From Plectrocnemia conspersa (lineage: Eukaryota > Arthropoda > Insecta > Trichoptera > Polycentropodidae), in NCBI GenBank assembly GCA_009617715.1, contig VTFK01000328.1:62001-126000 (forward strand): a stretch of 64,000 nucleotides of DNA. Reading direction: 5' to 3'. The notes under the pieces are model-generated. The model did no database searches. It worked only from the letters and a program-made list of their open reading frames with translations, and was not told where the DNA came from. The stretch's first letter is position 1; each line of letters opens with the position of its first letter. A program made the translations under genes and the position numbers. Below, one piece after another: positions 1-12,400 of the stretch.

Positions 1-1030
1 TCTGAGAGAAACGAAAGAAAATTAATTACAAACTGTGTCTCAATCAAAATTAATTATCTCTATCAATTCAGGATGGCAATAAAGTAGTGAACAAATACGT
101 TTTCCATGGTACGATAGTTGCTGAGATGGATTTGAGGTTTAGTGGCGAAATCAAAATATTGTAGAATTAAAATGTAAAGCTATACATAGTAATATAAGGT
201 AAAAAACTTAATTTACATATTAATTTATAGCTAATAGTGGATGCGAAGAGAGAAGCGGTGACTTGTGCGATCATCGCTTAGCTTCCTCTTGGTTGTAATC
301 CAAGTTGAAAAGCTCTTAAAGATGCCTAAAAATTTCTAAGTAGCTGTTCAAGTGTCAATTCTATTAGAAGTAGACTCAGAATAGTTTTTAGAAAAAAATT
401 CCAAGAATAAGTCCTCAGAGAAAGTAGTTCTTGGTTACTTGCGTTCCCTCTTAATGTGAGATTTTGGTGGTACGATAAACTACAATAAGATGGCGAGTAT
501 ATTTTCAAAAAAAAATTCTATTAGCCACTTAAGTAGATTACGAACGGGCGTTTTAAGGGCTAACTAGAATGCACGAGTATGTTTTTTTAAAACAACGAAT
601 ATTTTAATTCTTTCTAAATAATAACGTGTACTTTGTAACTTAAGCTGTTACAATTTTGCCCACGGTGGTGTCCCATTTTAACTAGGAAACGCATTTTTTC
701 TTAAAATGTTAAAACGCTTTATTACAATTTGACTTGTTCTCTTTTATAATTAAATAGCATGAGTTAATCCCTTTAAATGTAAACAAAAAAACCCAACAAA
801 ACTTATCCTAAGAATAAATTAATGTTATTCTATTGTTGTGAACGATTTTTTGCACGCTAAAATTCAATCAAACAATTAATTAAAAATTTCACAGTATATG
901 TAAATTATATTTTTTTTATTTTTTTTACGGATAACCTAATACGTTTATTTTCACACAAATTTAAGGATCTTAGTCTCAAAACTTGTGTTGATTTACTGTG
1001 ACCAAAATGATCATCCAACTTTTTTAGATT
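1..1030. other. AT-rich stretch, no gene seen
   Basis: No open frame here resembles a known family. The only long minus-strand frame, near 326-508, has no homology I can recognise. I see no splice-bounded exon and no clear repeat. Confidence 0.5.
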
Positions 1031-1039
1031 TAGACTACA

Positions 1040-1500
1040 TAAAAAGCCCTCGTTAAGAACACATAAATAACACGAGTTTTGTCCTTACTACAAATATTAT
1101 ATGTCATTAAGAGAATATTTCTTTGTTGCGAAATGGTCACGGATATAAAAAATCACTGAATTCAAAAGTCTTCCGCTACAGCATACGACCTTGGACAATG
1201 CCCATCGGGCAAACGTCGCTTTGTAAAGGCGTTTATCTATTACACCGTTCTAAGAAGCGATTGGCTGGATAATCGCTGCATAATTACAATTAGTCAGCAT
1301 GCTTTGCAGCCCTGAATACTTAAGCCTGGACTCCGATGAGGAGATGCGAAAATACGACCTAAGACTCCCAAACCCGATCATCGCAGCACGAGGAAATGCT
1401 TACTAAATAAGACCTTAGAGAACCTTCCGAACATCATCTCGCGCCTGCTTCTCCACCACCGCTCGAAGTACACATCATCTGACGCAATTGTAATATAAAC
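1040..1500 (-). repeat. Dispersed repeat family A, copy 1
   Basis: This moderately GC-rich block matches, in reverse orientation, blocks at about 34660-35070 and 62230-62810, and partly 46655-46940 in the same orientation. Shared landmarks are a run reading CTCCACCACCGCTCG (near 1450), a CTCCGATGAGGAG stretch (near 1334), GACAATGCCCATC (near 1195) and a GGTCACGGATATA stretch (near 1135). I see no open reading frame and no clear terminal inverted repeat. It could be a solo LTR or a non-autonomous element; the superfamily is not resolved. Edges are approximate. Confidence 0.6.
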
Positions 1501-1993
1501 TAATAAAAACTCATACTAGAATCCACTCTGAATCTCACTGGCTACTAAATCATCATCCCCTAGGTTTTTCAAACTTTAAAATCACATTGTTTTACAAAAC
1601 ACTACAATATTTTAAATACTTTAAAACATAACAAAGTTACCATATGAAAGATGTACAACTATAATAAAAAAAAAATCTAGAAAATACCAACTTATGATGA
1701 TTGATCAGAATTATAATTATACAATAATTATTAATTTAGATCTTTCAGACACAGAAATGCTAGAGTGCATATGGAATTTAAACTCTAAGAATATAATATA
1801 ATTGTCATTGGTCTATTGTGCTTTTGTATATGTTACAGTGAATGTGTTTTTTTACAAGTATAATTATAATCTCACTGTTCTAGTCAAATCATATCTGAAT
1901 ACATTTTTAATGGTTGATATATTTCTACTAGTGAATATTTAATTTAAATTTTATGCTGCTCTTACATATTTTTGAAACTATGTAAATAGTATA

Positions 1994-2170
1994 TTTGACA
2001 GTTGCAAAACATCCATTTGCTGTTTAAACTTAAACATAGCTTAAACAAATTAACACAATAAAAGTTAAAAAACTGTAGGTAGTCTTATAACTTTTTAACC
2101 CAAAGTTTAGTTAATTCGCTTAAGTTAGATTAGGGTTTAAACAGCAAATGGACGTTTCGCTACTGTCAAA
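1994..2170. mobile_element. 177-bp MITE with terminal inverted repeats
   Basis: The left end TTTGACAGT plus TCCATTTGCTGTTTAAAC is mirrored at the right end by GTTTAAACAGCAAATGGA plus ACTGTCAAA. The inverted repeats are about 40 bp with a few mismatches. A TA dinucleotide lies on both sides, which would fit a Tc1/mariner-type target duplication. It has no coding capacity. Confidence 0.65.
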
Positions 2171-3000
2171 TAAACTTTCAATGACAGCTTAGAGCAATAT
2201 ATAATTTCACCTATCGCTTAAAATTATTTTTTGCATAAAAATATACCCTCACTAGTAATATATATTTTCTGTTACATCACAATTAATCATGTAATTATTT
2301 TTTCTTAAAAACTTTTTATAATAAAATAAAAATTGTGTGACAAACATCAAAGAAGTAGCTTCATACTAAAAACATTTCTACCTAAAGCGCATTCTAAGAA
2401 ATACATTATATAATATATAGATCATCGTCTTCTAGGTAAATGTTCTAGGGAAATTAAGTTATAAGGAAAAGCGGATAAAAAGAGCGAAATACAAAAACTT
2501 TTGTATATATGTATACACATTCTTATACATACATATGATTCACTTTTGCGCCTGTGAAAATACTGTATTGAATATACATTTCTTATCTATTTTATATTCC
2601 CATTCAGTAGATGACACATGTCTAAACATCCATTCACTTCCATCTGATAGATAATCAAACAACGCCACCCCAAGAATAATTTTTATATACACACAGATTT
2701 TGAGTGACGTTTTGACACTCCTCCCGTGCAAATGTTCAAATGAGAAGATTTTATATGTGAATAGTCAAGCCTGAAAAGTGCTGCGCTTGTATAGTCTATT
2801 GTAGTTAAAAATACATAAAATAAAGTAGGTATTTATTATTGTATCGTACTTTTATTTAATATTTTATTAGGAATAAAATAATATATATTTGTAAGTAAAT
2901 ATGTTTGAATATTTTTGAGGATGACTTAAATATTTCTCAAAAGCTAGACTGAAATTTTAGATCTACCTCAAAGCCAATGCGTATAATATAATTAAGCTCG
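2171..3000. other. AT-rich stretch, nothing recognised
   Basis: Short A/T runs only. The 63-codon minus-strand frame near 2540-2731 has no family resemblance and no splice context. Confidence 0.45.
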
Positions 3001-3020
3001 CGATTATAACTAAAAGTCAA

Positions 3021-3235
3021 ATGTGGTCTGCGGGGCTTAAAAGTTGCCCACTTCTGGTTTATACCATGTGGTCGCCGGCGAGCAATCTACTAATGAACTG
3101 TCAAAATTGCTGGAAAAACCTCTGCCGGTCCTGGAAAATTAAAGCAGATCGATCTTCGCAACTCATTTATCACGCGATCCAACTTTACATTGCTCGGGGA
3201 CAGGGATGACCCGAAAGGTTTTATGCTAGATTTGT
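3021..3235 (+). pseudogene. Possible decayed LINE reverse-transcriptase fragment
   Basis: This block is richer in GC than its surroundings. In plus-strand frames it gives scraps such as WKIK followed by a KADRSS-like segment. Many Jockey-group reverse transcriptases have a W-x-x-x-W-[KR]-[IM]-K-[IL]-N segment followed by K-S/T and a T/F-T-R stretch at this point. Stops and frame changes are frequent and no catalytic box is present, so this is a weak call. Confidence 0.3.
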
Positions 3236-3239
3236 TTTT

Positions 3240-4890
3240 TTAGAGGGCCACATTTATGTTCGATTCAAAGGCTCGTGTTCAATCAAAACAAAGCTTTAAA
3301 TCAATATGCAAAGGAAGTTTACTGAATTAGTATTTGTGCTACAAAAGGGAAAACCATATACATTACTTAAAAAAAGAGTGTATATATTTCTACACAAATA
3401 AATTAATTGCTGTGTTTTAAAATGCTTATTATGATTTATAGTTTAATTATCTATATAGTTTAATTGGAGCATAAAGCGTAAAATTATGAGCGTAAAGGGG
3501 TGAAATATTGTTTTAATGAAAATTACATTAAATAAGGAATAAACTAACATATATTATTGTCAAATAAATTACAAATAAATACACGCGAGTGCAATATTAA
3601 ATATTTATTATTCGACTTCAAAGTTAATTAAATGTATTTTTTTGCAAGTTAAAAAATTTAAAAAAGTTATATAATAAATAATATTTTAATTTTATAATAT
3701 CTAATTTGATAAAACACATTATTCTTGTTCGTCATTATAATAAGACTGTTTTAAAATAATTAAACAGTATTTTTAATAATTAAAATTAGCTAATATTTAT
3801 TTTCATTAAGGTATACACTATGAACTTTAAATTACAAATCAACTAAAATTATTTATGATACATTTTTATTATTTTTAATATTTAAAAACTTTATTATACA
3901 TAATAATTACTAATGAATAAAGGACATTTTCTACAATAGAAAGTACTATTGAAAGATTTTGTACTTGCAAATTAAGCATCTAATTTTTATTAGATATAAT
4001 AAATAGTTTAAAATCATTTCTAAAATAATTTGAACATTTTTGTTAAATAAAAAATACACAAAAATATTAATACCACAATAACCAAAGATCTAATTAAAAT
4101 AATAATAAACACATAAATTCGTTATTAATTTTGGTTAATTAAACTAATTAGTTTTTAGAAATCAGAATTAAAATAAAATAAACGTTTTATAAAAATAATA
4201 TGATACAAATAAACTTTATTTTCATGGTTATATAAATATATTAGGCATAGAGTTGATAGGATTTATTTCTATGTGTTTTTCGCTGAGTAATGAAAGTAAT
4301 TATATCAAATTGTATATTATGATAATTTATAATTAAAAAAATTAAACTTTTTTAAGAAATTTTATCTCAGACAATAAGATATAAGATACATACGATTATA
4401 TCGAAAATATAAAAGTTCTTATTTAATATATTGTAAATGTAAGCTTATTTCAAGTATTGATTTTATTTTGTGATATCGCTAATATAATAAAACAAAACTC
4501 TTTTATAAGAAAAAAATACACAACCCATAAAATAAATATTCTGCCAGAGCATTTTTATTGAAAGAAAAAGTTTTTAATATGGGTTGAATAAAAGGGGTTG
4601 ATGGTGGTAGTCATATATGTTTTATTGTTATCAATTGAAAAAGTTTAAACTAAACTTTATTTTTATTGTATTAGCAGTTTACGATATATAATATTTTTGG
4701 ATCATCCTTAATATATAAATATGATATGAATATTGGGCGAAACAAAGTTTTACAGAAATTAAATTAGTTTGTTAATATTCAGGGGAAAACAATATTAACA
4801 CTTAATATTTAAGCTTTTATTTTACCTTTACAATATATTTTAATAATAAAACGTAATAATTAGTGAAATTATATATACATATATATTATT
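3240..4890. other. Very AT-rich stretch without genes
   Basis: Low-complexity A/T sequence. I see no coding potential, no splice-bounded exon and no strong repeat, apart from the LINE-related end that follows at 4905. Confidence 0.5.
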
Positions 4891-4904
4891 ATTTGACAGG
4901 TTAT

Positions 4905-5205
4905 CCTAATGCGGCATGATGGATACTATAAAAATAATATAAAAATTGAATAAAAAATGAAAAACCAGTTATTGTGCACACTTAAAATATATAAGCACCA
5001 TCATATATACATTTTGACAGCTCCTCATAGCTATCGCCGAAAGCATCCTTGTGTTTGGCAAGCTAGTTGAGAAGTTAGATGGCTGGATGGGCAAAAGGAG
5101 TATTCTTTAGCGCTGAGGTGCTATCCGCAATGGGCAAGAATTAGGAACGCGATCGTGACTCTCTAGGGCACTCTAAAGCGCACAGGCGAAAGTATTGACG
5201 GGCTA
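4905..5205 (-). mobile_element. LINE B, 5'-truncated 3' end, copy 2
   Basis: On the plus strand this copy starts with an ACAGGTTATCCTAATGCGGCATGATGGA-type segment related to the 3' hairpin of LINE B at 44289-44333. After an A-rich spacer comes CAGCTCCTCATAGCT and a tract that ends in GATCGTGACTCTC. The same order appears at 44300-44620 and 32640-32850. Only the end of the element is present, as expected for 5' truncation during target-primed reverse transcription. Confidence 0.65.
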
Positions 5206-5269
5206 TTGATTTTTATATTTTTTTCATAAAAGATCATAAATATTCTTAATCTGACATAATAAAAAATTT

Positions 5270-5350
5270 AAATTAATGCATATAGACATCTATTGATTTT
5301 AAGCTGTAATAATTGTCTATAACTAATAAATATCAGTCTGGTAGCTCACA
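5270..5350 (+). repeat. SINE 1 body fragment
   Basis: The GACATCTATTGATT...AAGCTGTAATAATT motif matches the body of the SINEs at 19606-19905 and 55280-55563. Neither the tRNA-like head nor the 3' tail is present. Confidence 0.5.
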
Positions 5351-7960
5351 ATTTAGTTAGTAGTTGTTAATTGTGTTTACCTAGTTAAAATGCAAACGAA
5401 AGATTTACAATAAATTATTATATTTAATAACATTTACTAAAAGATTTCTTAACTCACTCTATAATGTAAATTATTTAAAATGATAAATCATAATCATTTT
5501 TGTTATTATTATTATTTAAAAACTTCAAAATTCAAATCTATCGAAATATTTTGTAAAATCAAACAAACTAACTTGTTTTTGTACATTGTAAATTTTCATA
5601 GGAACACAATTTTTAGTTAATTAATTTTAATAACTCTATGTGTTATAAGTGGATAAAAAAAAAACAAAGTTTATAGTATACTATTGCAGTAATTATACGT
5701 ATAAATAAGTCACTATTTATGTGGTAAAGTACAAAACTTAGCAATCCATTTTATATATAAAACAAAAAAAATTATTTAATGTCTTCTCAAGTTCTTCATC
5801 CATTATTTTTTCAGTCATAACTTTACACTTTCACGTCATGTCCGAGCAATATAAAAATAACTCTCACAATAACAGACACTAATAGTAACAACTCACGCCT
5901 CGGTCTAATTTTTCCAATTACCATTCTTCGGCGTTATTGCGAATAAAATAAAACATCTCGAAGAGAATAAGTACTTTCACAACCACCTAGGATAATGCTA
6001 CCCTTCTCCCTTATAGACCCTGGAGAATTGGAGGGGGGGGGGCGATCGATTAAAAGCTTGTTCATAAAATTACAATTTGCACTTCTGTTTGGTCATAAAT
6101 TAAGCAGCCCGTAACAAACTTCTGATGTTTCACGCTTTTAACCCATTTTTTTATTCGCTGCCGGTCTGCTAAAAGTTTCAAAGCTTCGGCTTGTGTTTAA
6201 TCTTTACAGGTTGTAGTTGAATTTTGTACATGTGTTCAATGAAAAGCCTTTTGTTAACTAACTAACTAGTAATTGGACCAGAGCCGGCCCCGAAGCGATT
6301 CAAAATGTGCAGTTGCACTGAATAACGAGCTTGAGAATACAACCCAAATATTTCAAGAGTTGTAATTCTATTATACTAATACGATCAAAATAACTAGTAT
6401 ATGTTGTAACATATATTTGTGGCAAAACATCGATTTTTCGTACAGTTATCAAATTCATTATATTGTTTGAATTATTCTTATATAATTATCGGACGGATGC
6501 CAAAGAAAAGAGATATTTACTAGGTTTTACTAAAGAGGATGATTTTCAGATGTGATTGGCTTCCATTTGTCTTTTATTTTCCAAGCTTCCTCAAAGAACC
6601 ATTATAAAATATATGACACTCGGTCACACCAATAATTACTGGAAATCAAAGACGACCACGGTACCTACTCTCATACGAATTGCAGTTAATCAATTGACAA
6701 TCACTGGAACGACTCCTAAATCTACTTTTATCTGTATGAATACTCAGTAAATATTTCATATTTTAAGTGTTTTAAAAAATAATACGCAAAATAAATAAAT
6801 CCATTAACTTGTTAGTTACTTATTTATTTAAATAATATTTTTAGGGACTATGAAAAAGATAGAATCAAAGAGCAAAACTATTAAAACTACACTGTGATAA
6901 AAAAAAAATATTGCGAGATCTTCCAATCTTTCTAAGAAGTCAAAACTATTTTTTTTTAAATATTTTGCTAAAAAATATTTATTCTTATGCTTATTAAAAA
7001 AAAGGATATTTATATATTATTTAAAGCTTCTTATTCATATTTGTATGATGTGCTATGTCAAACTGTTAAAGTTAGGTTCATATTTTTAAAAATAAAAGGA
7101 CTAATTGAGTTCATTTTTAAAAAAAATAAAAAGCACTATGTAAAAACTAAAAAATTAAATTTCCTGATTCAAACCAAATTTTGGTCAATAGGAGAGTGCA
7201 AAACAGTTATATATTTCCTCAGAAGTCAAAAATTTACGTCAAAAGCAATAAAATCGTGTCGGCTTCGTCACAGTGGGAACGCTCGGTAACGAGCTTATTT
7301 AATTTATTTTTTTAAATTTGAATAAATGGTATAATAAGAAAAAAACTTTCATTTCATATAATAAAATTTTGCTTTCATGTAAATAATTTCTTTAGAAAAT
7401 AATACAAATAAATTAAAGAGCTTAAAATAAATGAATATAAACAAAAATAAAGTTGAATATTATATAAAAAAAAATGTAAAATAATTTACCGATATTTAAT
7501 AATAAAAAGTGTTGAAGTAAATTATTAAAATTTACTAATAAAAAATAGTACAATAAATCAAAGCAATAAAATGTTGAGAGTCACTGATTTGTTTCTATAA
7601 ATTACAATTAAAGCAATATAAAATAATAATAAATAAATAACAACAGAAATAATTATGGAAAACACTTCCAGGTATGTATATACAGATGTGTATAAATTAA
7701 CTCACTACTCGGTTAACGGTAAATAAGTACCATAAGGAAACTCCGGAAAATATTTAGGAATTTATCTAGCCAGTAACCATACATAGAAAATTAATATTTG
7801 GAACGAAATGAAACATCTGGGATTTTAACTTTGCAGCCTGTACTGTCTCACAGGACCTAATTTAGGCTTCTCTATCATAAAACTTGTGAGGTCTTATGTA
7901 ACGCATATTTGAGGTGTGACCTCCATATATATGTTGTATATGTTGTCCTCCATATATATA
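5351..7960. other. AT-rich stretch, no gene recognised
   Basis: The block includes a G9-10 run near 6029-6038 and a slightly GC-richer patch at 6250-6350. The 100-codon plus-strand frame at 6987-7289 is lysine-rich and compositionally biased, with no family motif. I regard it as a chance frame. Confidence 0.45.
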
Positions 7961-7965
7961 TTTAC

Positions 7966-8207
7966 TTGTAACATTGTCTTTTAGTAGATTACTTGGCTAG
8001 ATACGTTTGGGTGAGTTCTTTATCTGTTTCAATATTATTCACTTATACTTTTAATCGTTTCTTTTACATTGGCACAGTTGAAGTTATTTAATTTATTAGA
8101 CACAAAAATAAAAGAAACGATTAAAAATATAAGTGAACAATATTGAAACAGGTTAAGAACTCATACCAATATAATGGCAAGTAATCTACTAAAAGACAAT
8201 GTTACAA
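7966..8207. repeat. Long imperfect inverted repeat
   Basis: The left arm at 7966-8066 pairs with the right arm at 8109-8207 across a spacer of about 42 nt. Long exact blocks include TTGTAACATTGTC with its mirror GACAATGTTACAA, and TTTAATCGTTTCTTTTA with its mirror. The arms are roughly 100 bp. It could be a foldback transposon or MITE, or a hairpin RNA source; there is no coding sequence. Confidence 0.75.
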
Positions 8208-10290
8208 CTAAACATATACTTAAGCGTGTAAATATAAGCTAACAAATAGATTTAATTAACATAAGCAATATAATGATCATTAACGAAAGTACTACCAACC
8301 AACCTATAATACAATAAAGATAAGACTATAAATTAGCTTAATTAAACACACTGTAAGTTTATGTTAATTATTTAAAGGAAGCCTCCAGCGGAAGACTTTC
8401 TATGTGTTATTTTTCTTTTTCCTCTCAGGGGCTAAATACTGATTGCATTTAAATTAAGAAAAAAATTACAACATTCAAAGAAAGAAAAACGGTATTTTTA
8501 ATTATGGTACAATTTTTTAACATGATAACTGTTTAGCGTCTAGTTGAATTATATAATATTGTATTTTATACTCAGACCTTTACCAAAATATAATAATATA
8601 AAACAAAGAAGAAATATGTAAGATATGGAGAATTGTCTCTTTCAATAGATAAAATATAAGCCTTTATATGTGATGTGTCAGACAGCCTCAGATGCTAATC
8701 AAATAAGTGTTTTCTTATTTTTTCATTTCAGCGTCCATTTTTGTATCTCATAAAAGACCGAATGGCACAATATCTTTCAGGAATGCAGAATGTGTCGTGG
8801 TTATTTAAACCCTTTAAAAATATGATCTTGTAATATTCTTACCAATTTTTTTAATGAAAAAATACATTCTAACTTATATAGGTTAAAATTTAGCCTAAAG
8901 CAGAAATGAATATTTAAAATCATATTTTTATTTTTGCATATCCTCCAAATTAATGAGTTAAAAAATCGGCTCGGAGCATAAATATTTAAACGTCCCTGGC
9001 CGTTACCCCAGAATGGCGAAGTTGCTCCAACCCAAGACAAATAAACCTCACTCTTTTCACTGGATGAATGTTAACTTCGCTAATTAAACCGACACACGCA
9101 AACACCTTTTGTGCAGACATACACATACATACGAGTTTATTCACTTTGAAGCATACGGCGAACGTAATTATATATAGGAATTTTCGCCCAATCGAGCTTT
9201 TCAACTTTCAGCGCTATAAGTTTAATATACATTTCTTTAATATTAACGAAATAAAAGCAGAGCTACGAAATTTATACACAAAATCAATCGATACTAAAAC
9301 CGCGACCTTTTTTCTCACTGTTCTTTAGAGGTATTGAACGTAAAGTGTTTGTTTGGCATTTTTTTTTAAGCAGATCGTAAAATTTGGTATATGAACGTAT
9401 AAATCTAATTTTAATATTTTTAGCGCTGTCGTAAAAAAGCTTTGTGATGTATAGCTTTCTATTAAAATATAATAAAATAAGAGGGCGTAATAAAGTTATC
9501 TTAAAATTCATAAAAGGATATTTTCATTGAAATATTATTTCTATATCATATGACTTAGCTTCAAGTCAACTTTAATCTATTTGTGCTTAAAGTTGAGTTT
9601 CATGCTACAACACAGTTATGTTACGAATGCAAAATATTATATTACAGTTGTGAAAAGTGTCAATATTAAGGGAGAGAGCCATTTCAAAATCTTATTTGCT
9701 ATACACGCTTTCCTCCTGTCGACCTTTGCAAAGTTGTGGGCATACCTGCTGGGAGCGGCAGAGGTAAAAATCACGCTTTTTGTAATAAGAAAAGTTTGTC
9801 CAAAGTTTCAAGAAAGCTAAACGCCACTTGAGGTTTGAAGCTTATTTTCTTACACAACTTGAAACGAACACAAAACTCCACTTTTTACCCCGATCGCGTA
9901 TCGTGGAATTAACGAAAACAATATTTAGGTTGTTAAGTTTTCTTATAAATTTAGCTCCCTAACTGAGCTTCATATTTTTTATTAACAAATGTATAAATTC
10001 TGTGTCCTAAATAATATTTATTATTTTAAATTAAAAAACTATTAAAAAGATAAACATAATCCATTATTATTAATTTTGTTTTAAATACAAGTAAGGTTAA
10101 TTAGCAATAAACATAAACGAATTACCTAAATATAGATATTAATATATATTTAAAATGGCGTGCTTATTTAATAACATTTTTTTATATTGCCATCATATTA
10201 GGACTTAATATAATGGCAATATAATAATAAATAGGACCTAATATTATGGTTGCATAATTTTTCCATCTAATGTTACATTTTTAATTCCAC
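8208..10290. other. AT-rich stretch with a GC-richer patch at 8995-9210
   Basis: Mostly low-complexity DNA. The 8995-9210 patch has near-normal base composition and no frame I recognise; it may be conserved noncoding sequence. Frames near 9068-9328 and 9581-9820 have no family resemblance. Confidence 0.4.
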
Positions 10291-10292
10291 CC

Positions 10293-10620
10293 ATGGATTA
10301 TCTTCTTTGTAGCAAAGATGACAATTTGCTTAAATTCTGGAAAGAAATGACAATACTGGAGGCGATAAATAGATTAACTCGATCTTGGTTCAAAATAAAG
10401 CAAATAACACTCGTTCGATCATGGAGAAAAATTCTACCAAATGATTGTTTAGATTCTATCGATCCTGAAACAAGGGAAATATCTGAACTATGTGAGCTAA
10501 TGTTAAAGTGATTAGAATATGATTTATGTCATCCAGGTTTTCAAATAATAAGTGACGCGGATATTATTTCCAATATTATTCAACCAGAAATGAAAAAAGT
10601 AATGCCTGACTTACACTTTC
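10293..10620 (+). pseudogene. Jerky/Tigger-type transposase fragment
   Basis: The frame carries FWKEMTILEAIN, then a conserved-looking tryptophan and TLVRSWRKILP. This is the signature seen downstream of the catalytic core in jerky/Tigger (pogo-group) transposases, where F-W-K ... A-W ... S-W-R-K-L-x-P is typical. A TGA at 10509 interrupts it, but the same frame continues for about 35 codons (YDLCHPGFQ, then a D-A-D-I-I segment). The catalytic aspartates and the DNA-binding domain are absent. It differs in sequence from the Tigger relic at 26111-27299. Confidence 0.6.
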
Positions 10621-10624
10621 TGGA

Positions 10625-10800
10625 AGTTGTCCGAACCGAAGTTACAACTGAAGTCGGCTAAGACCTTCGACTTCGAATGAGCGACCACACTGCCACAAAT
10701 TTTATATGTCGTCCGGACGGCGGCCGTGAATGACGTTCGGACGGCGGCTACTGTCACGTACAACTGGCATATTTGCGCGCGATCGAAAAATGTACCAAAT
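10625..10800. other. GC-rich segment with two ~24-bp tandem units
   Basis: GTCCGGACGGCGGC and GTTCGGACGGCGGC begin two adjacent units of about 24 bp near 10714-10760. On the minus strand a TATAAAA box (near 10701-10707) follows the units, which would suit a promoter or LTR. No coding frame is supported. Confidence 0.35.
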
Positions 10801-11219
10801 AATCGCAATTCTTAAATTGTCATTTTTTTTAAGTTTGTGTGGGCACTCACCAATACAATATCAGTGAAAACTATCCGGTCGTAAATATTCAATTTACGCA
10901 AAATCTTTGTCGGCTTTTGCAAAATGCCATAAGACATAAAAATGATACTTCAGAATACGAACACCACATCTGTGACTATCCTTGAATTTTTTGCCATCGA
11001 TTCTAAATAAGAATTCGTTATGGTGTGACATTTGTATAAACAAATCTAGGAAAATACATAAGGATATTCGAAACGATTTTTTTTAAGAAAATCAATTACC
11101 TCTAATTCTTTTTTAATTATTTAATTTTATATATAAAAAAAATTAATAACGATATCTGTTAGAATAATATACAATCAAAAATATAAATAATCCTTTTTTG
11201 TGCCCTAAAATATTCAAAG

Positions 11220-11655
11220 ATGTCAGTAAGAGTCTGTTGAAGTCCCCGATAAGCATGTGGTAATATAACTTGACCACGTGACCACGATGCAGCGCTCGAC
11301 GTGCGTGTTAATAGGACGCCCACGCGCATACTGAAATTAAACCGAGATACTTCTTCTACATCAGTTTGCGAAAAACCATGTCTTTATCTCTCTCACTGTC
11401 GTCACTTAACACGCGAGAGAGCGAAAGGGGAAGTATCTCACCGCTCGCGCTCGAAAGAGCAGCTCCGACTTCGGTCCGTTTGCCGACAATGTTCGGAAGC
11501 GCTCGAAGCTGACCAAGTCGACTGATTTACCCCCACTTTACCTCCTGTTCTCGGTAACCTCGGACAACTTCCGAGAGATTTTAGAGCGGGCAGAACCAAA
11601 CTCAACCGAATTAACCCACTATATTCTTCGTCCTTGGCCAACCTTGGCCAACATC
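11220..11655. promoter_or_regulatory. GC-rich island with GAGA-like motifs
   Basis: This block is clearly GC-richer than the surrounding DNA. It contains CTCTCTCAC and GAGAGAGCGAAAG (GAGA-factor-like), a GACCACGTGACC palindrome near 11273, and a tandem CCTTGGCCAA pair near 11633. Short open frames occur on both strands, as expected from composition alone. It may be a host promoter or a transposon regulatory end; I cannot separate the two. Confidence 0.35.
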
Positions 11656-11896
11656 CAGAGAGTGTAGTACAGGTATAAGACTGAAAGTGAAGAAGATATG
11701 ATCAATCGCACTCTGTATGCAGCTGTGATTTTAACGGACTTCTTAGAAGTACCGAATTTGGTTGCCCGGAAGGGTTTAACTAATCTCTAAATCGGTTTTG
11801 CAAAATATAAAAAAATACGGAGAATTTTTCTTCTTCAAAATCGTGTGACAACAGATGTTTAATCAAAAAAAAATAAACATTACATATATTGATATG

Positions 11897-12271
11897 GGCG
11901 GCCGGTCAAAAGAGCGTGCGTCAAATGAGTGCTGCATTATAAGCGCTGCGTTATGAGAGCGTTTACCAAAGTAGCGCTGTAACAAAATAGCATACGTCAA
12001 ATGCGCACAGTCATATGAGCGCTTGACAAAAGAGAGCACGTCATAAGAGCGCAAAAATACTTGGAGAAAATCGAGTAATGAATATTTTAGGAATTGGGTA
12101 TGCAAAATTTAAGTAAATTGTGAGAAATTTACAAAGAATAAAAATTCACGAGATATAGGCGGTAAAATTAGTATTTTATGTGCCAAAGCGTAATGATGGA
12201 TAAAAATATTAAACAATGAAAATATTATTATTTATTAATTATTACATACATACGAAAGTATGGCTCCCCAT
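11897..12271 (+). repeat. Left terminal inverted repeat with subrepeats
   Basis: The outer ~170 bp is built from short alternating modules around AGAGCG, CGTCATAAGAGCG, CGTCAAATG and GACAAAAGAG. The inner ~200 bp is unique AT-rich sequence. A related module string is found alone at 61030-61130. Confidence 0.7.
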
Positions 12272-12287
12272 CCCATATAATATACAT

Positions 12288-12400
12288 CAGTGGCGTGCGA
12301 TGACTGAAAAGGGCATGCGGTTAGGGGGGATGGGAACAAAAACTATATATTTTTTAATTTATTTTCTTTATTTTATAAACATATGTATTTATTTTTGAAA
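12288..12400 (-). mobile_element. hAT element 3'-end fragment
   Basis: This fragment starts CAGTGGCGTGCGATG and continues through GGCATGCGGTTAGGGGG to a TTTATTTTCTTTATTTTATAAACATA-like tail. It matches the reverse complement of the 3' end of the hAT element at 17685-18708. Only one end is present, just inside the left terminal repeat, so it is probably a truncated insertion. Confidence 0.6.

Noticed and set aside
6987..7289. 100-codon plus-strand frame, lysine-rich
   Set aside because: Composition follows the A-rich strand; no motif, no splice context and no sign of conservation.
11301..11641. Arg/Ser-rich frames on both strands
   Set aside because: Opposing open frames in a GC-rich island are expected by composition; no homology recognised.
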